A stretch of 32,040 bases of DNA, from positions 1 through 32,040 of the forward strand of contig BLMC01000033.1 in assembly GCA_011959805.1 (NCBI GenBank). The letters run 5' to 3'. The notes beneath the pieces were generated by a model. The model saw only the letters and a list, made by a program, of their open reading frames with translations, ran no database searches and was not told the DNA's origin. Below are positions 1-6,978 of this stretch, one piece after another. A program made the translations under genes and the position numbers. The first letter of the stretch is position 1. The number at the start of each line of letters is the position of its first letter. This DNA comes from Lachnospiraceae bacterium. Its GTDB lineage: Bacteria; Bacillota; Clostridia; Lachnospirales; Lachnospiraceae.

Positions 1-39
1 TTCACGGCGGTAACACGGGTTCGATTCCCGTTGGAGTCA
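1..39 (+). tRNA. tRNA-Glu (TTC), 3' part only
   Basis: The window opens at the anticodon TTC. What follows is the 3' side of the anticodon stem (ACGGCGG context), a short variable loop, and a perfect 5-bp T stem (15-19 with 27-31) around the loop TTCGATT. Next come the 3' acceptor strand TGGAGTC (32-38) and discriminator A39. CCA is not encoded. The anticodon-arm and variable-loop sequence match bacterial tRNA-Glu. The 5' half lies outside the window, so the identity rests on the anticodon position and this similarity. Confidence 0.88.
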
Positions 40-186
40 TGATTATAAAGTCATTGTCAGCTCTGCTAACTACTGACTTTAGACAAGTTAAAAATAAGAA
101 TTTTTTGCTGGATTTTTATGGACGCAGAGGGAAGTATACAGCGAAAACTGCTCGCATCTGGTGCAAGAATTAGTATTTATTTAGTA

Positions 187-214
187 AGCGATGATGATTT
201 ATCATTGCTTTTTT
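187..214 (+). terminator. Rho-independent terminator after the tRNA
   Basis: An 8-bp stem (187-194 with 202-209, one G-T pair) is followed directly by a run of T to 214. It probably ends the tRNA transcript. Between the tRNA and this terminator (40-186) there is only a weak inverted repeat (AAAGTCA 47-53 with TGACTTT 74-80) and no gene that I can recognise. Confidence 0.7.
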
Positions 215-298
215 GTTGTGCATGAGTGTCTAAATTAAATATGTAGGGAAGTTGATTTGTTATTTTACATTAAATTTTTGTGTACTAAGGAAGGAATA

Positions 299-327
299 TT
301 GAACTTAGCGATATCTTGTGTTATACT
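299..327 (+). promoter_or_regulatory. Sigma-A promoter of metY
   Basis: TTGAAC (299-304) and TATACT (322-327) are separated by exactly 17 nt. The expected transcript start near 334 leaves a leader of about 65 nt before metY. I see no SAM riboswitch or T-box consensus in that leader, so sulfur or methionine control is not visible here. Confidence 0.7.
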
Positions 328-398
328 ACATCAAAAAGGGGACAGCGAAGTTTATCATAATATTACATATAATATAAATATGAAAAGGAGCAGGCAGT

Positions 399-1682
399 AT
401 GAGTAAAGGATATTCTATTGAAACAAAATGTATTCAGTCAGGATGGCATCCAAAAAATGGAGAAGTGAGAGTTTTACCTATTTATCAATCAACTACCTAT
501 AAATATGAAACATCAGATGAGATGGGAAAACTATTTGATTTGGAACAAGAAGGATATTTTTATACAAGATTACAAAATCCTACAAATGATATGGTTGCAC
601 AAAAAATTTGTGAATTGGAAGGTGGGGTGGCAGCTATGCTGACTTCATCAGGGCAGGCAGCAAATTATTATGCAGTATTTAATATCTGTGAAGCAGGAGA
701 TCATGTGGTTTTATCTTCTACAGTTTATGGTGGAACTTTTAATCTTTTGACAGTTACTATGAAAAAAATGGGAATTCAATGTACGATTGTAGATCCTGAT
801 TCGGATGAGGAAACATTAAATAAAGCGTTTCAGGATAATACCAAGTGTGTTGTAGCAGAGTCAATCGCAAATCCAGCATTGGTTGTATTGGATTTCGAGA
901 AATTTGTAAAAATTGCGCATGCGCATGAAGTTCCTCTGATTGTGGATAATACATTTGCGACGCCAATCAATTGTCGTCCATTTGAATATGGGGTTGATAT
1001 TGTTACACATTCTACAACAAAATATATGGATGGACATGCTATGTGTGTGGGAGGGGCAATTGTTGATTCTGGAAATTTCGATTGGAAAAAGTATGGAGAG
1101 AAATTTCATGGTTTGACAACACCAGATGAATCTTATCATGGCGTAATCTATACAGAAAAATTTGGGAAGAAGGCTTATATTACGAAGGCAACGGTACAGC
1201 TTATGAGAGATTTAGGTTCCATTCCTTCGCCAATGAATTCATTTTTATTGAATATTGGTCTGGAAACATTACATTTAAGAGTTCCTAGACATTGTGAGAA
1301 TGCACTGAAAGTAGCAGAATGGCTTGAGCAAAACGAAAAGGTTGCATGGGTAAATTATCCAGGATTGAAAGGTAACAAATATTATGAATTGGCTCAAAAA
1401 TATATGCCAAATGGCACTTGTGGTGTAATATCCTTTGGACTTAAGGGGGGAAGACAAGTTAGTGTTTCCTTTATGGATCATTTAAAATTGGCGGCGATTG
1501 TGACACATGTTGCAGATGCTAGAACTTGTGTTTTACATCCGGCAAGTCATACGCACAGACAGATGAATGATGAACAATTAATGGAAGCAGGCGTTCAGCC
1601 AGATTTGATTCGATTTTCTGTAGGAATCGAAAATGCTGATGATATTATTGCGGATATAGAGCAGGCGCTTATGTATATTTAA
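399..1682 (+). CDS. metY: O-acetylhomoserine sulfhydrylase (O-acetylhomoserine aminocarboxypropyltransferase)
   Basis: This is a PLP enzyme of the Cys/Met metabolism family that makes homocysteine from O-acetylhomoserine and sulfide in the cytoplasm, for methionine synthesis. The 427-residue length is typical of MetY and longer than cystathionine gamma-synthase/lyase (about 380). The PLP lysine is K208 in HSTTKYMDGHA, with the family Asp at D183 (VDNTFATP) and the substrate-side YTRLQNPTND near residue 55. The ATG has an AAGGAG site 10 nt upstream. The stop is 2 nt before the next start, so the following membrane gene is probably cotranscribed. Methionine gamma-lyase is a related alternative, but the length and the HSTTKYMDGHA context favour MetY. 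Confidence 0.9.
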   Translation: MSKGYSIETKCIQSGWHPKNGEVRVLPIYQSTTYKYETSDEMGKLFDLEQEGYFYTRLQNPTNDMVAQKICELEGGVAAMLTSSGQAANYYAVFNICEAGDHVVLSSTVYGGTFNLLTVTMKKMGIQCTIVDPDSDEETLNKAFQDNTKCVVAESIANPALVVLDFEKFVKIAHAHEVPLIVDNTFATPINCRPFEYGVDIVTHSTTKYMDGHAMCVGGAIVDSGNFDWKKYGEKFHGLTTPDESYHGVIYTEKFGKKAYITKATVQLMRDLGSIPSPMNSFLLNIGLETLHLRVPRHCENALKVAEWLEQNEKVAWVNYPGLKGNKYYELAQKYMPNGTCGVISFGLKGGRQVSVSFMDHLKLAAIVTHVADARTCVLHPASHTHRQMNDEQLMEAGVQPDLIRFSVGIENADDIIADIEQALMYI

Positions 1683-1684
1683 TT

Positions 1685-2455
1685 ATGAAAAAATATAGCT
1701 GGTTATCAAGTTTGTTTTTACTGATTTTGTCAGGTATTGCAATCAGTGTAAGACTTTATTATATTAATAATTTAATGGTTGAGATAAATATTAGTGAGGA
1801 GATTTATCATGCAGCTAAGGTGAATGTTGACAATACAAGTCTGGCAACTATATTTTCAGATGGATTTCAGATACAATCATTGTACATATCGAATTTATAT
1901 TTTATGTTTTTAATTTTTGGTAACTTTACAGTAGCAGGAGTTTACTTAAATATTTTATATCAGATTGCAACGATTATTTTGATATACTTTATAGTAAAAA
2001 GGATAGCTAATAAATATATTGGTTTTGGAATTGGATTGATGATTGCTGTATTGCCGATATATGTCGATTATTTGTCAAAAGTTAATATAATAAATATGGT
2101 AATTTTTCTTATTACATTGATGCTAAATATGATTGTTTTTCTGATGTATTCTTTTTATAATAAGTTTCATTCTAAACAAATGTTGATGGTAATATCAGAT
2201 AAGAATACAACAAGTACAAAACAAAGACTAAATGTAGAAAAAGAAGTAAATACCGAAATTTTGATGGATCACTCTATGAGGGAGATTCATTATGATGATT
2301 TGGAGGATAATAAAGTACACTATATTGAAAATCCACTTCCAGTTCCCAAAAGAAAAGAACATAAAGAGATGGATTTTGCATTTGAACTGACTAACAGTAA
2401 TGATGATTTTGATTTAAAGGATTTAACAAACAAAGATTTTTATGATATTGAATAA
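1685..2455 (+). CDS. Membrane protein of unknown function
   Basis: I do not recognise a family. The 256-residue product has an N-terminal hydrophobic segment (about 7-27). Three further probable membrane helices lie at about 70-88, 88-110 and 112-130, with another at about 133-155. A charged, Asp/Asn-rich cytoplasmic tail of about 100 residues follows, ending in DLTNKDFYDIE. The short extracytoplasmic stretch at about 28-68 is Asn-rich. It resembles only the membrane-anchor half of larger polytopic enzymes. It begins 2 nt after metY, has no strong ribosome binding site of its own, and is likely translated by coupling. A terminator follows the stop. Confidence 0.7.
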   Translation: MKKYSWLSSLFLLILSGIAISVRLYYINNLMVEINISEEIYHAAKVNVDNTSLATIFSDGFQIQSLYISNLYFMFLIFGNFTVAGVYLNILYQIATIILIYFIVKRIANKYIGFGIGLMIAVLPIYVDYLSKVNIINMVIFLITLMLNMIVFLMYSFYNKFHSKQMLMVISDKNTTSTKQRLNVEKEVNTEILMDHSMREIHYDDLEDNKVHYIENPLPVPKRKEHKEMDFAFELTNSNDDFDLKDLTNKDFYDIE

Positions 2456-2479
2456 TTGAAATAGCTATGTGCACATAAT

Positions 2480-2511
2480 AAAAAGGACCTTGTGATAAAG
2501 GTTCTTTTTTT
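2480..2511 (+). terminator. Terminator of the metY unit, framed by TGTGCACA palindromes
   Basis: A 12-bp stem (2480-2491 with 2498-2509, one G-T pair) ends in seven T residues. The 8-bp palindrome TGTGCACA lies on both sides (2468-2475 and 2511-2518) and can extend the hairpin. Confidence 0.85.
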
Positions 2512-2601
2512 GTGCACACGGACGTGAAGAGGAACTGTACTGTGGAAATCGCAGAAAAAAGATTGAATGAAACTTTATTGGAAAATAGAAAGGAAAACAA
2601 T

Positions 2602-3321
2602 ATGAGTAATCAGAATGAGAAAAAGAAAGAGAATGACGATGAACTGGAAGCAAAGAAATACAAAGATGAAAAAATAGAGAAAGAAAGTCAGGTGACTTTG
2701 GATGAAAATAATAATAACCATAGAATTCATCTGATTACCATTATTGGAGAGATAGAAGGTCATGAAAATGCAGGAAATCAATCCAAAGTGACAAAGTATG
2801 AATTACTTTTGCCACAATTGGCTTCTATAGAGGATAGTAATGAGGTGGATGGTGTATTATTGCTTTTAAATACTATGGGTGGAGACGTAGAGGCAGGACT
2901 TGCAATAGCAGAAATGATAGCATCACTGAGTAAGCCTACTGTTTCGTTAGTTTTGGGAGGAAGTCATAGTATTGGGGTTCCAATTGCAGTAAGTACAAAT
3001 TATTCTTTTATTGTTCCGACAGGAACAATGGTTGTGCACCCAGTTAGAATGAATGGAATGGTAATTGGAGTACCGCAGACATTTAATTATTTTAGAGAGG
3101 TACAAAATCGCATCACAAGTTTTGTATGTTCTCACTGTAAAATAGCAAAAGAGCGATATGAGGAACTAATGATGGAGACAGAGGTCCTCACAAAAGATGT
3201 AGGTAGTGTATTAGAAGGTAAAGAGGCGGTCAAAGAAGGGATTATCTGTGAAATTGGTGGAATATCACAGGCAGTTGCAAAACTGCATGAACTGATTTAT
3301 AAGGATAAAGCTCAAAATTAA
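2602..3321 (+). CDS. ClpP-class serine protease, TepA-like
   Basis: This is a homologue of B. subtilis TepA/YmfB (translocation-enhancing protein, ClpP/crotonase fold), a cytoplasmic serine peptidase. The first 40 residues are charged and low-complexity (Glu/Lys/Asn). The ClpP-like core runs from about 42 to 235. The nucleophile is S123 in GGSHSIGVPIA, the histidine is H146 in VVHPVR, and the oxyanion-side loop is NTMGGDVEAG (90-99). GVPQTFNYF after the histidine is characteristic of TepA rather than housekeeping ClpP. The open frame extends upstream to a GTG at 2512, but that lies inside the terminator. ATG 2602 has AGAAAGGA just upstream, so I use it (239 aa). It is monocistronic. Its substrates cannot be told from sequence. 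Confidence 0.82.
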   Translation: MSNQNEKKKENDDELEAKKYKDEKIEKESQVTLDENNNNHRIHLITIIGEIEGHENAGNQSKVTKYELLLPQLASIEDSNEVDGVLLLLNTMGGDVEAGLAIAEMIASLSKPTVSLVLGGSHSIGVPIAVSTNYSFIVPTGTMVVHPVRMNGMVIGVPQTFNYFREVQNRITSFVCSHCKIAKERYEELMMETEVLTKDVGSVLEGKEAVKEGIICEIGGISQAVAKLHELIYKDKAQN

Positions 3322-3337
3322 ATAAATCACATAGAAT

Positions 3338-3369
3338 AAGGACTACGCTATTGACATTGTGTAGTCCTT
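3338..3369 (+). terminator. Probable terminator of the TepA-like gene
   Basis: A perfect 9-bp stem AAGGACTAC/GTAGTCCTT (3338-3346 with 3361-3369) lies 16 nt after the stop. The T run is very short, so it is a weak intrinsic terminator or only an mRNA 3' end stabiliser. Confidence 0.55.
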
Positions 3370-3370
3370 T

Positions 3371-3608
3371 GATAAAATGGAAACAATAAAGAACGTATCA
3401 CGTCATTCGAGAATACTATCAAAATTCTCGCTATGGTGTGTAAGTTAGCTCTGTTGATATATTAACCAATTCGCACGTCTGCAATTTTATTGGAAATTTA
3501 TAAAGTTATATTTCGTCGAAGATTGTTTTTTCTAGGATAAAATTGTATTTTGTTTATTATTTACAATAGTGGGAGTCTTTTTCTGAGATAGCATAGATAA
3601 TGTAAATG
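3371..3608. other. Intergenic stretch without a gene
   Basis: No plausible coding frame. The only structure I see is a 7-bp hairpin, CGAGAAT (3408-3414) with ATTCTCG (3424-3430). It has no T run and no gene close by. Confidence 0.5.
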
Positions 3609-3637
3609 TAGACAAATTGATTATTGCGATATTTAAT
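3609..3637 (+). promoter_or_regulatory. Possible promoter of the kinase gene
   Basis: TAGACA (3609-3614), a 17-nt spacer, then TTTAAT (3632-3637). Both boxes are imperfect, so the call is tentative. Confidence 0.35.
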
Positions 3638-3675
3638 AATGATTTACAGAATACATAAAAGGAGAGAATCAGAAA

Positions 3676-4482
3676 ATGAATATTACAATTACAGGCAATC
3701 TTGGAAGTGGTAAGTCAAGCGTGGCAAAGATACTGAAAGAGCGAGGATATGAGTATTCTTCAACAGGAAATATATTTCGGCAACTTGCTATGGAAAATGG
3801 ACTTTCTGTTGAAGAATTTAATAAAAAGGTGAATGAAGCTGCAAACCGTGGTGATCATTCTGTCGATAAGATGATTGATGATACTACAACAAGAATTGCT
3901 AAGGAGCGAGATAATGTTGTTTTTGATTCACGCCTTGCATGGCATTTTGCACCAAAAAGTTTTAAAGTATTTATTATCACTAATATTGACGAAGCAAGTC
4001 GCAGAGTATTTCATGACAGTCTCCGTGTAAATTCAGAAGTTTATGAATCTCAGGAAGTGTGTAGAAAAGCATTGATTAATAGGCAGAAATTAGAGACTGT
4101 GCGTTATCAGGAAGTATATCATATAGATTACTATGACATGAGTAATTATAATCTGGTAATTGACAGTACATATGCAACACCTGCTGAAATTGCACAGGAA
4201 ATTTTAGATAAAATGGTTGAATATCAGAATGGTAATTTCGAGAAAATGATGGAGTTAAACCCTGCATCTATAAAATTTATAGAGGAGGTAGATTCAGATT
4301 TACCCAAAAAAGATGTTGTGGAAGTTTTAGAAAAAGGAGGAAGTTTTAGCCTTCATGTTGGAAAAAACAGGCTTAAGGAGGCCCTAGCACACAACGAAAA
4401 ATTTATACCTGTTAGAGTGACTGGTTTAGAGCCGGGAGGAGAGGACGGTTTTATGAATTTTGGTAATATGGTGAAATTATAA
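3676..4482 (+). CDS. (d)CMP-kinase-like P-loop kinase with C-terminal extension
   Basis: This is a cytidylate-kinase-like NMP kinase. The P-loop is GNLGSGKSS (7-15). The SSTGNIFRQLA motif near 29-39 matches the CMP-binding start of Cmk, and FDSRLAWHF (about 83-91) corresponds to the family DGRD region. The kinase core ends near residue 185. About 80 residues follow that are not part of standard Cmk, including a VDSDLPKKDVVEVLEKGG segment and a VRVTGLEPGGEDGF segment. The usual Cmk is about 220 residues and often sits next to rpsA or ispH; neither is here. A GGAGAG ribosome binding site lies about 10 nt upstream of the ATG. A role as the cell's CMP kinase is possible but unproven. Confidence 0.72.
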   Translation: MNITITGNLGSGKSSVAKILKERGYEYSSTGNIFRQLAMENGLSVEEFNKKVNEAANRGDHSVDKMIDDTTTRIAKERDNVVFDSRLAWHFAPKSFKVFIITNIDEASRRVFHDSLRVNSEVYESQEVCRKALINRQKLETVRYQEVYHIDYYDMSNYNLVIDSTYATPAEIAQEILDKMVEYQNGNFEKMMELNPASIKFIEEVDSDLPKKDVVEVLEKGGSFSLHVGKNRLKEALAHNEKFIPVRVTGLEPGGEDGFMNFGNMVKL

Positions 4483-4567
4483 AAGCTTTTTGGGAAAAAT
4501 ATTGTATGCTTCAACATTAATTGAATATATTTAAATAAAAAATTTTTACATAGTGTTAGCACTGTTT

Positions 4568-4673
4568 TACAAGCCTTGGTGTAGTAGTTGGTTAAGCCAA
4601 GGCTTGTAGTTTATATTCAAGAATGCCAATGGGTATTCTTGCTACGAAGCACACATCATGCACAGTATGCTTC
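4568..4673. repeat. Cluster of three consecutive strong hairpins
   Basis: Three inverted repeats follow one another. The first is a perfect 12-bp pair TACAAGCCTTGG/CCAAGGCTTGTA (4568-4579 with 4597-4608). The second is a 10-bp pair CAAGAATGCC/GGTATTCTTG (4618-4627 with 4632-4641) with a 4-nt loop. The third is GAAGCA/TGCTTC (4646-4651 with 4668-4673). None is followed by a clear T run. The cluster lies between convergent genes. It looks like a dispersed intergenic repeat element or a structured RNA; I infer this without having seen a second copy here. Confidence 0.6.
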
Positions 4674-4762
4674 AAGTCGATTATTGCTATCATTTTCTCA
4701 CTTCACAATAAAATTTTATTATGTGTCTATGCTGAAAATTAGGCACAAAACATTTATAATTG

Positions 4763-5236
4763 TTAATTCATTAAATAAATCATGAAATTCAGATAACCAG
4801 CAAAAGTTACCCACAATAAATAAGGAATTTGAAGGTAAGCGGCAATTGTATCTAGCTGGCTAAATTTGAAAATCATTTTAAGAATGGCGGACCATAATAC
4901 AACAAGCCATATAAATGCGAACAAGAATGTAAGCATATTAAAGAAAATAATTGGCCAGAAAAAGTTTAGGATAAGTTGTAATGCATAGCTGAGCAATGCG
5001 TCTAATACTTCATAGGAGGATTCGGCTTTCTGTAGATAAATGCGGGCACTTCCAATCCCCATCAATACATATAGAACTGTCCAGACGATAGGAAAAAGAA
5101 TTGCAGAAGGAGCAAGCGGAGGTTTGTTCAACACAGCATAAATTTTTATATTGCCGTGTGTAAGTATAGTTGAAAGGCCGCCAACACCAAGTGCGATAAA
5201 GACAGAAATAAAATAGGGTTTTAGTTTAGCCCACAT
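4763..5236 (-). CDS. tspO: TspO/MBR family tryptophan-rich sensory protein
   Basis: A five-helix membrane protein of the TspO/peripheral benzodiazepine receptor family, which binds tetrapyrroles and related ligands. Family marks are KPPLAPSAILFPIVWTVLY (helix 2), LMGIGSARI, LNFFWPIIFF (helix 4) and PYLLWVTFAGYLN at the C-terminus. The reading frame extends to a TTG at 5260 and an ATG at 5247. ATG 5236 is preceded by GAGG at a 6-nt distance and gives a normal 157-aa protein starting MWAKLKPYF, so I choose it. It lies 82 nt downstream of tyrA on the same strand and may be read through from the tyrA promoter. The in vivo ligand is unknown. Confidence 0.82.
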   Translation of the reverse strand: MWAKLKPYFISVFIALGVGGLSTILTHGNIKIYAVLNKPPLAPSAILFPIVWTVLYVLMGIGSARIYLQKAESSYEVLDALLSYALQLILNFFWPIIFFNMLTFLFAFIWLVVLWSAILKMIFKFSQLDTIAAYLQIPYLLWVTFAGYLNFMIYLMN

Positions 5237-5318
5237 AGGAAACCTCATAACAACAATCAATTCTATACTATTTTATGCAATAATGAAATTTCCTATGAAA
5301 GTAAAAAGCAGTTATTCT

Positions 5319-6431
5319 TTATTTTCTTTGGTAAATGGAATAGTGTAGGTTTTTAAGTAGCGTGATAGCCTCCTTTAAAGAATTCTGATTATAAAATTCG
5401 ATTCGTAATACACCTTCCTCAAAATCTCTGTTATGTATGATTCCAATATTTTTGATGGAAATATCTGCCTTGGCAAGTAGTGTGGCAAGTGAGGCAATTG
5501 CGCCGGCTTCATCAGGAATATCTACGTAACATGCGAATACTTTGTCGATTGGTCCTCTTGGGAGGTCAGAAAAAGAATCTCGATATTCTTTGGAGGCAGC
5601 AAATAGGTCATGCGTAAATCCGACCTTTTTTGTGCGTACAGCAGTGCTAATTGACTGTAATGAATGGATGTAATCGTCCAGTAAATTAGCAATATTTTCT
5701 GTGTTTGACATACAGATGGATTCCCACATATCAGGGGAAGAAGAAGCAATGCGCGTAATATCTTTGAAACCTCCTGCAGCAATCATTTTCATAGTGCCTT
5801 CTGCAAAATCATGGTCATGCACTAAATTTGCAAGAGCAGCGGCGACAAGATGCGGAACATGACTGATAGCAGCAGTTACATAATCATGTTCTTGACTGTT
5901 CAAAATCATTGGGATAGCTCCCATTTTTTTTACAAGGGAGTGATATGCGGCAACAGCTTCTTTGGAGACCGTTTTTGTAGGGGTAAGAATATAATATGCA
6001 TTCTCCAAAAGGATAGAAGTAGCATTTGCAAATCCGGTTTTTTCACTGCCTGCCATGGGATGACCACCGATAAATTGGTGGTCTAATCCAAGCTGTGAGA
6101 CAGTTTGATGAATAGAACCTTTGACACTTCCAACATCTGTGATTATTGTTTTGTCAGATAGAAAAGGTTTTAGTTGTTTTAAAAACTGGTTATTTACAGA
6201 GACAGGACCGCATAGAAATATCATATTGCAATCAGAAAAAAGTTCATTTATTTCAGTGGTGCCGATATCAATTGCGCCAGTCGCAAGTGCTTCGTCTAGG
6301 GTTGATTGCCTGCGAGCATATGCCACAATTTGAATGTTTTTATTAATTTGTTTGATTGCTAGTGCGATAGAGCCGCCGATTAATCCAAGACTAAGGAAAC
6401 CGAACTTATTACTGTTTATCATACAATTCAT
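5319..6431 (-). CDS. tyrA: Prephenate dehydrogenase with C-terminal ACT domain
   Basis: This enzyme oxidatively decarboxylates prephenate to 4-hydroxyphenylpyruvate in tyrosine biosynthesis, using NAD(P). The Rossmann motif GLIGGS lies at about 16-21. The catalytic histidine region is IGGHPMAGSEKTG (about 120-132), and SHVPHLVAAALA (about 189-200) is a second family block. Residues from about 295 onward (YVDIPDEAGAIASLA) form an ACT domain, usually a feedback site for tyrosine. ATG 6431 has AAGAAGGAA upstream; an alternative ATG lies 9 nt further in. No chorismate mutase or other aromatic genes are beside it. Confidence 0.92.
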   Translation of the reverse strand: MNCMINSNKFGFLSLGLIGGSIALAIKQINKNIQIVAYARRQSTLDEALATGAIDIGTTEINELFSDCNMIFLCGPVSVNNQFLKQLKPFLSDKTIITDVGSVKGSIHQTVSQLGLDHQFIGGHPMAGSEKTGFANATSILLENAYYILTPTKTVSKEAVAAYHSLVKKMGAIPMILNSQEHDYVTAAISHVPHLVAAALANLVHDHDFAEGTMKMIAAGGFKDITRIASSSPDMWESICMSNTENIANLLDDYIHSLQSISTAVRTKKVGFTHDLFAASKEYRDSFSDLPRGPIDKVFACYVDIPDEAGAIASLATLLAKADISIKNIGIIHNRDFEEGVLRIEFYNQNSLKEAITLLKNLHYSIYQRK

Positions 6432-6486
6432 AATATAAAATTCCTTCTTAAAAATGTTGTGAAAGTTTTTTGACTTTTGCTAATCT

Positions 6487-6515
6487 ATTTTAACATTGTG
6501 ATAGAAATCTGTAAA
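6487..6515 (-). promoter_or_regulatory. Sigma-A promoter of tyrA
   Basis: On the minus strand, TTTACA (complement of 6510-6515), a 17-nt spacer, and TAAAAT (complement of 6487-6492). It lies about 56 nt before the tyrA start. Confidence 0.6.
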
Positions 6516-6745
6516 GAGTGTTGGAGATGTCCAATGATATGTTATTATTTATACTTGAATTTAACATAATTTGATTCAATAAAAGTATGAATATTCTATA
6601 ACCATTATAAAGAATTTTATAGATAATATTAATATAAGCAATATCATATTTTAGGATTCCTGTCAAGCATAAAGTTTCGTCAATTTTTATAAAATTTACA
6701 ACAGTATTTTATGAAAAATATTATATGCAAGCTGCACAAAAATGA
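6516..6745. other. AT-rich spacer between divergent promoters
   Basis: No gene and no strong structure seen. It separates the leftward tyrA promoter from the rightward promoter of the EF-G-like gene. Confidence 0.5.
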
Positions 6746-6774
6746 TTGAATTGTCTGAAAATATATAGTAAAAT
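6746..6774 (+). promoter_or_regulatory. Sigma-A promoter of the EF-G-like gene
   Basis: TTGAAT (6746-6751), a 17-nt spacer and TAAAAT (6769-6774). Transcription would start near 6781, giving a 5' leader of almost 200 nt. Confidence 0.65.
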
Positions 6775-6780
6775 TGTAAT

Positions 6781-6978
6781 AGTTAAGCCATGCACAATTG
6801 ATTGTAGAATCAATTTTATAGAGTCTATGCCGGATGACGGAATAAATTGTCATAGGCAGCTTAAAAACGAATAGAAATGTTTTAGGTGACAGCTTATGAA
6901 GTGGCATGGGTAATTATCATTAAATAAGAGTATTCTTAGAATCGCTAGGAATACTCCCTAAAATAGGAGGTAGCTGCA
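6781..6978 (+). promoter_or_regulatory. Structured 5' leader of the EF-G-like gene
   Basis: Three hairpins lie between the promoter and the start codon: 8 bp at 6796-6803/6808-6815; TGCC plus ATGAC with GTCAT plus GGCA at 6828-6858; and a 12-bp stem at 6928-6939/6945-6956. Directly after the last, CCTA (6957-6960) can pair with TAGG (6964-6967) at the edge of the AGGAGG site (6965-6970). Its 5' flank overlaps the third stem, so two exclusive folds around the ribosome binding site are possible. No known riboswitch class was recognised. Confidence 0.45.

Noticed and set aside
40-398. Possible SAM riboswitch or T-box before metY
   Set aside because: Neither the SAM-I core nor the T-box motif is visible, and the only terminator lies before the metY promoter, so it belongs to the tRNA transcript.
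2512-2601. N-terminal extension of the TepA-like protein from a GTG at 2512
   Set aside because: The GTG lies in the terminator of the preceding unit and has no ribosome binding site, while ATG 2602 has a good one.
4588-4785. 65-codon plus-strand frame after the kinase gene
   Set aside because: It runs through the hairpin cluster and into the tspO 3' end, and has no ribosome binding site or protein-like composition.
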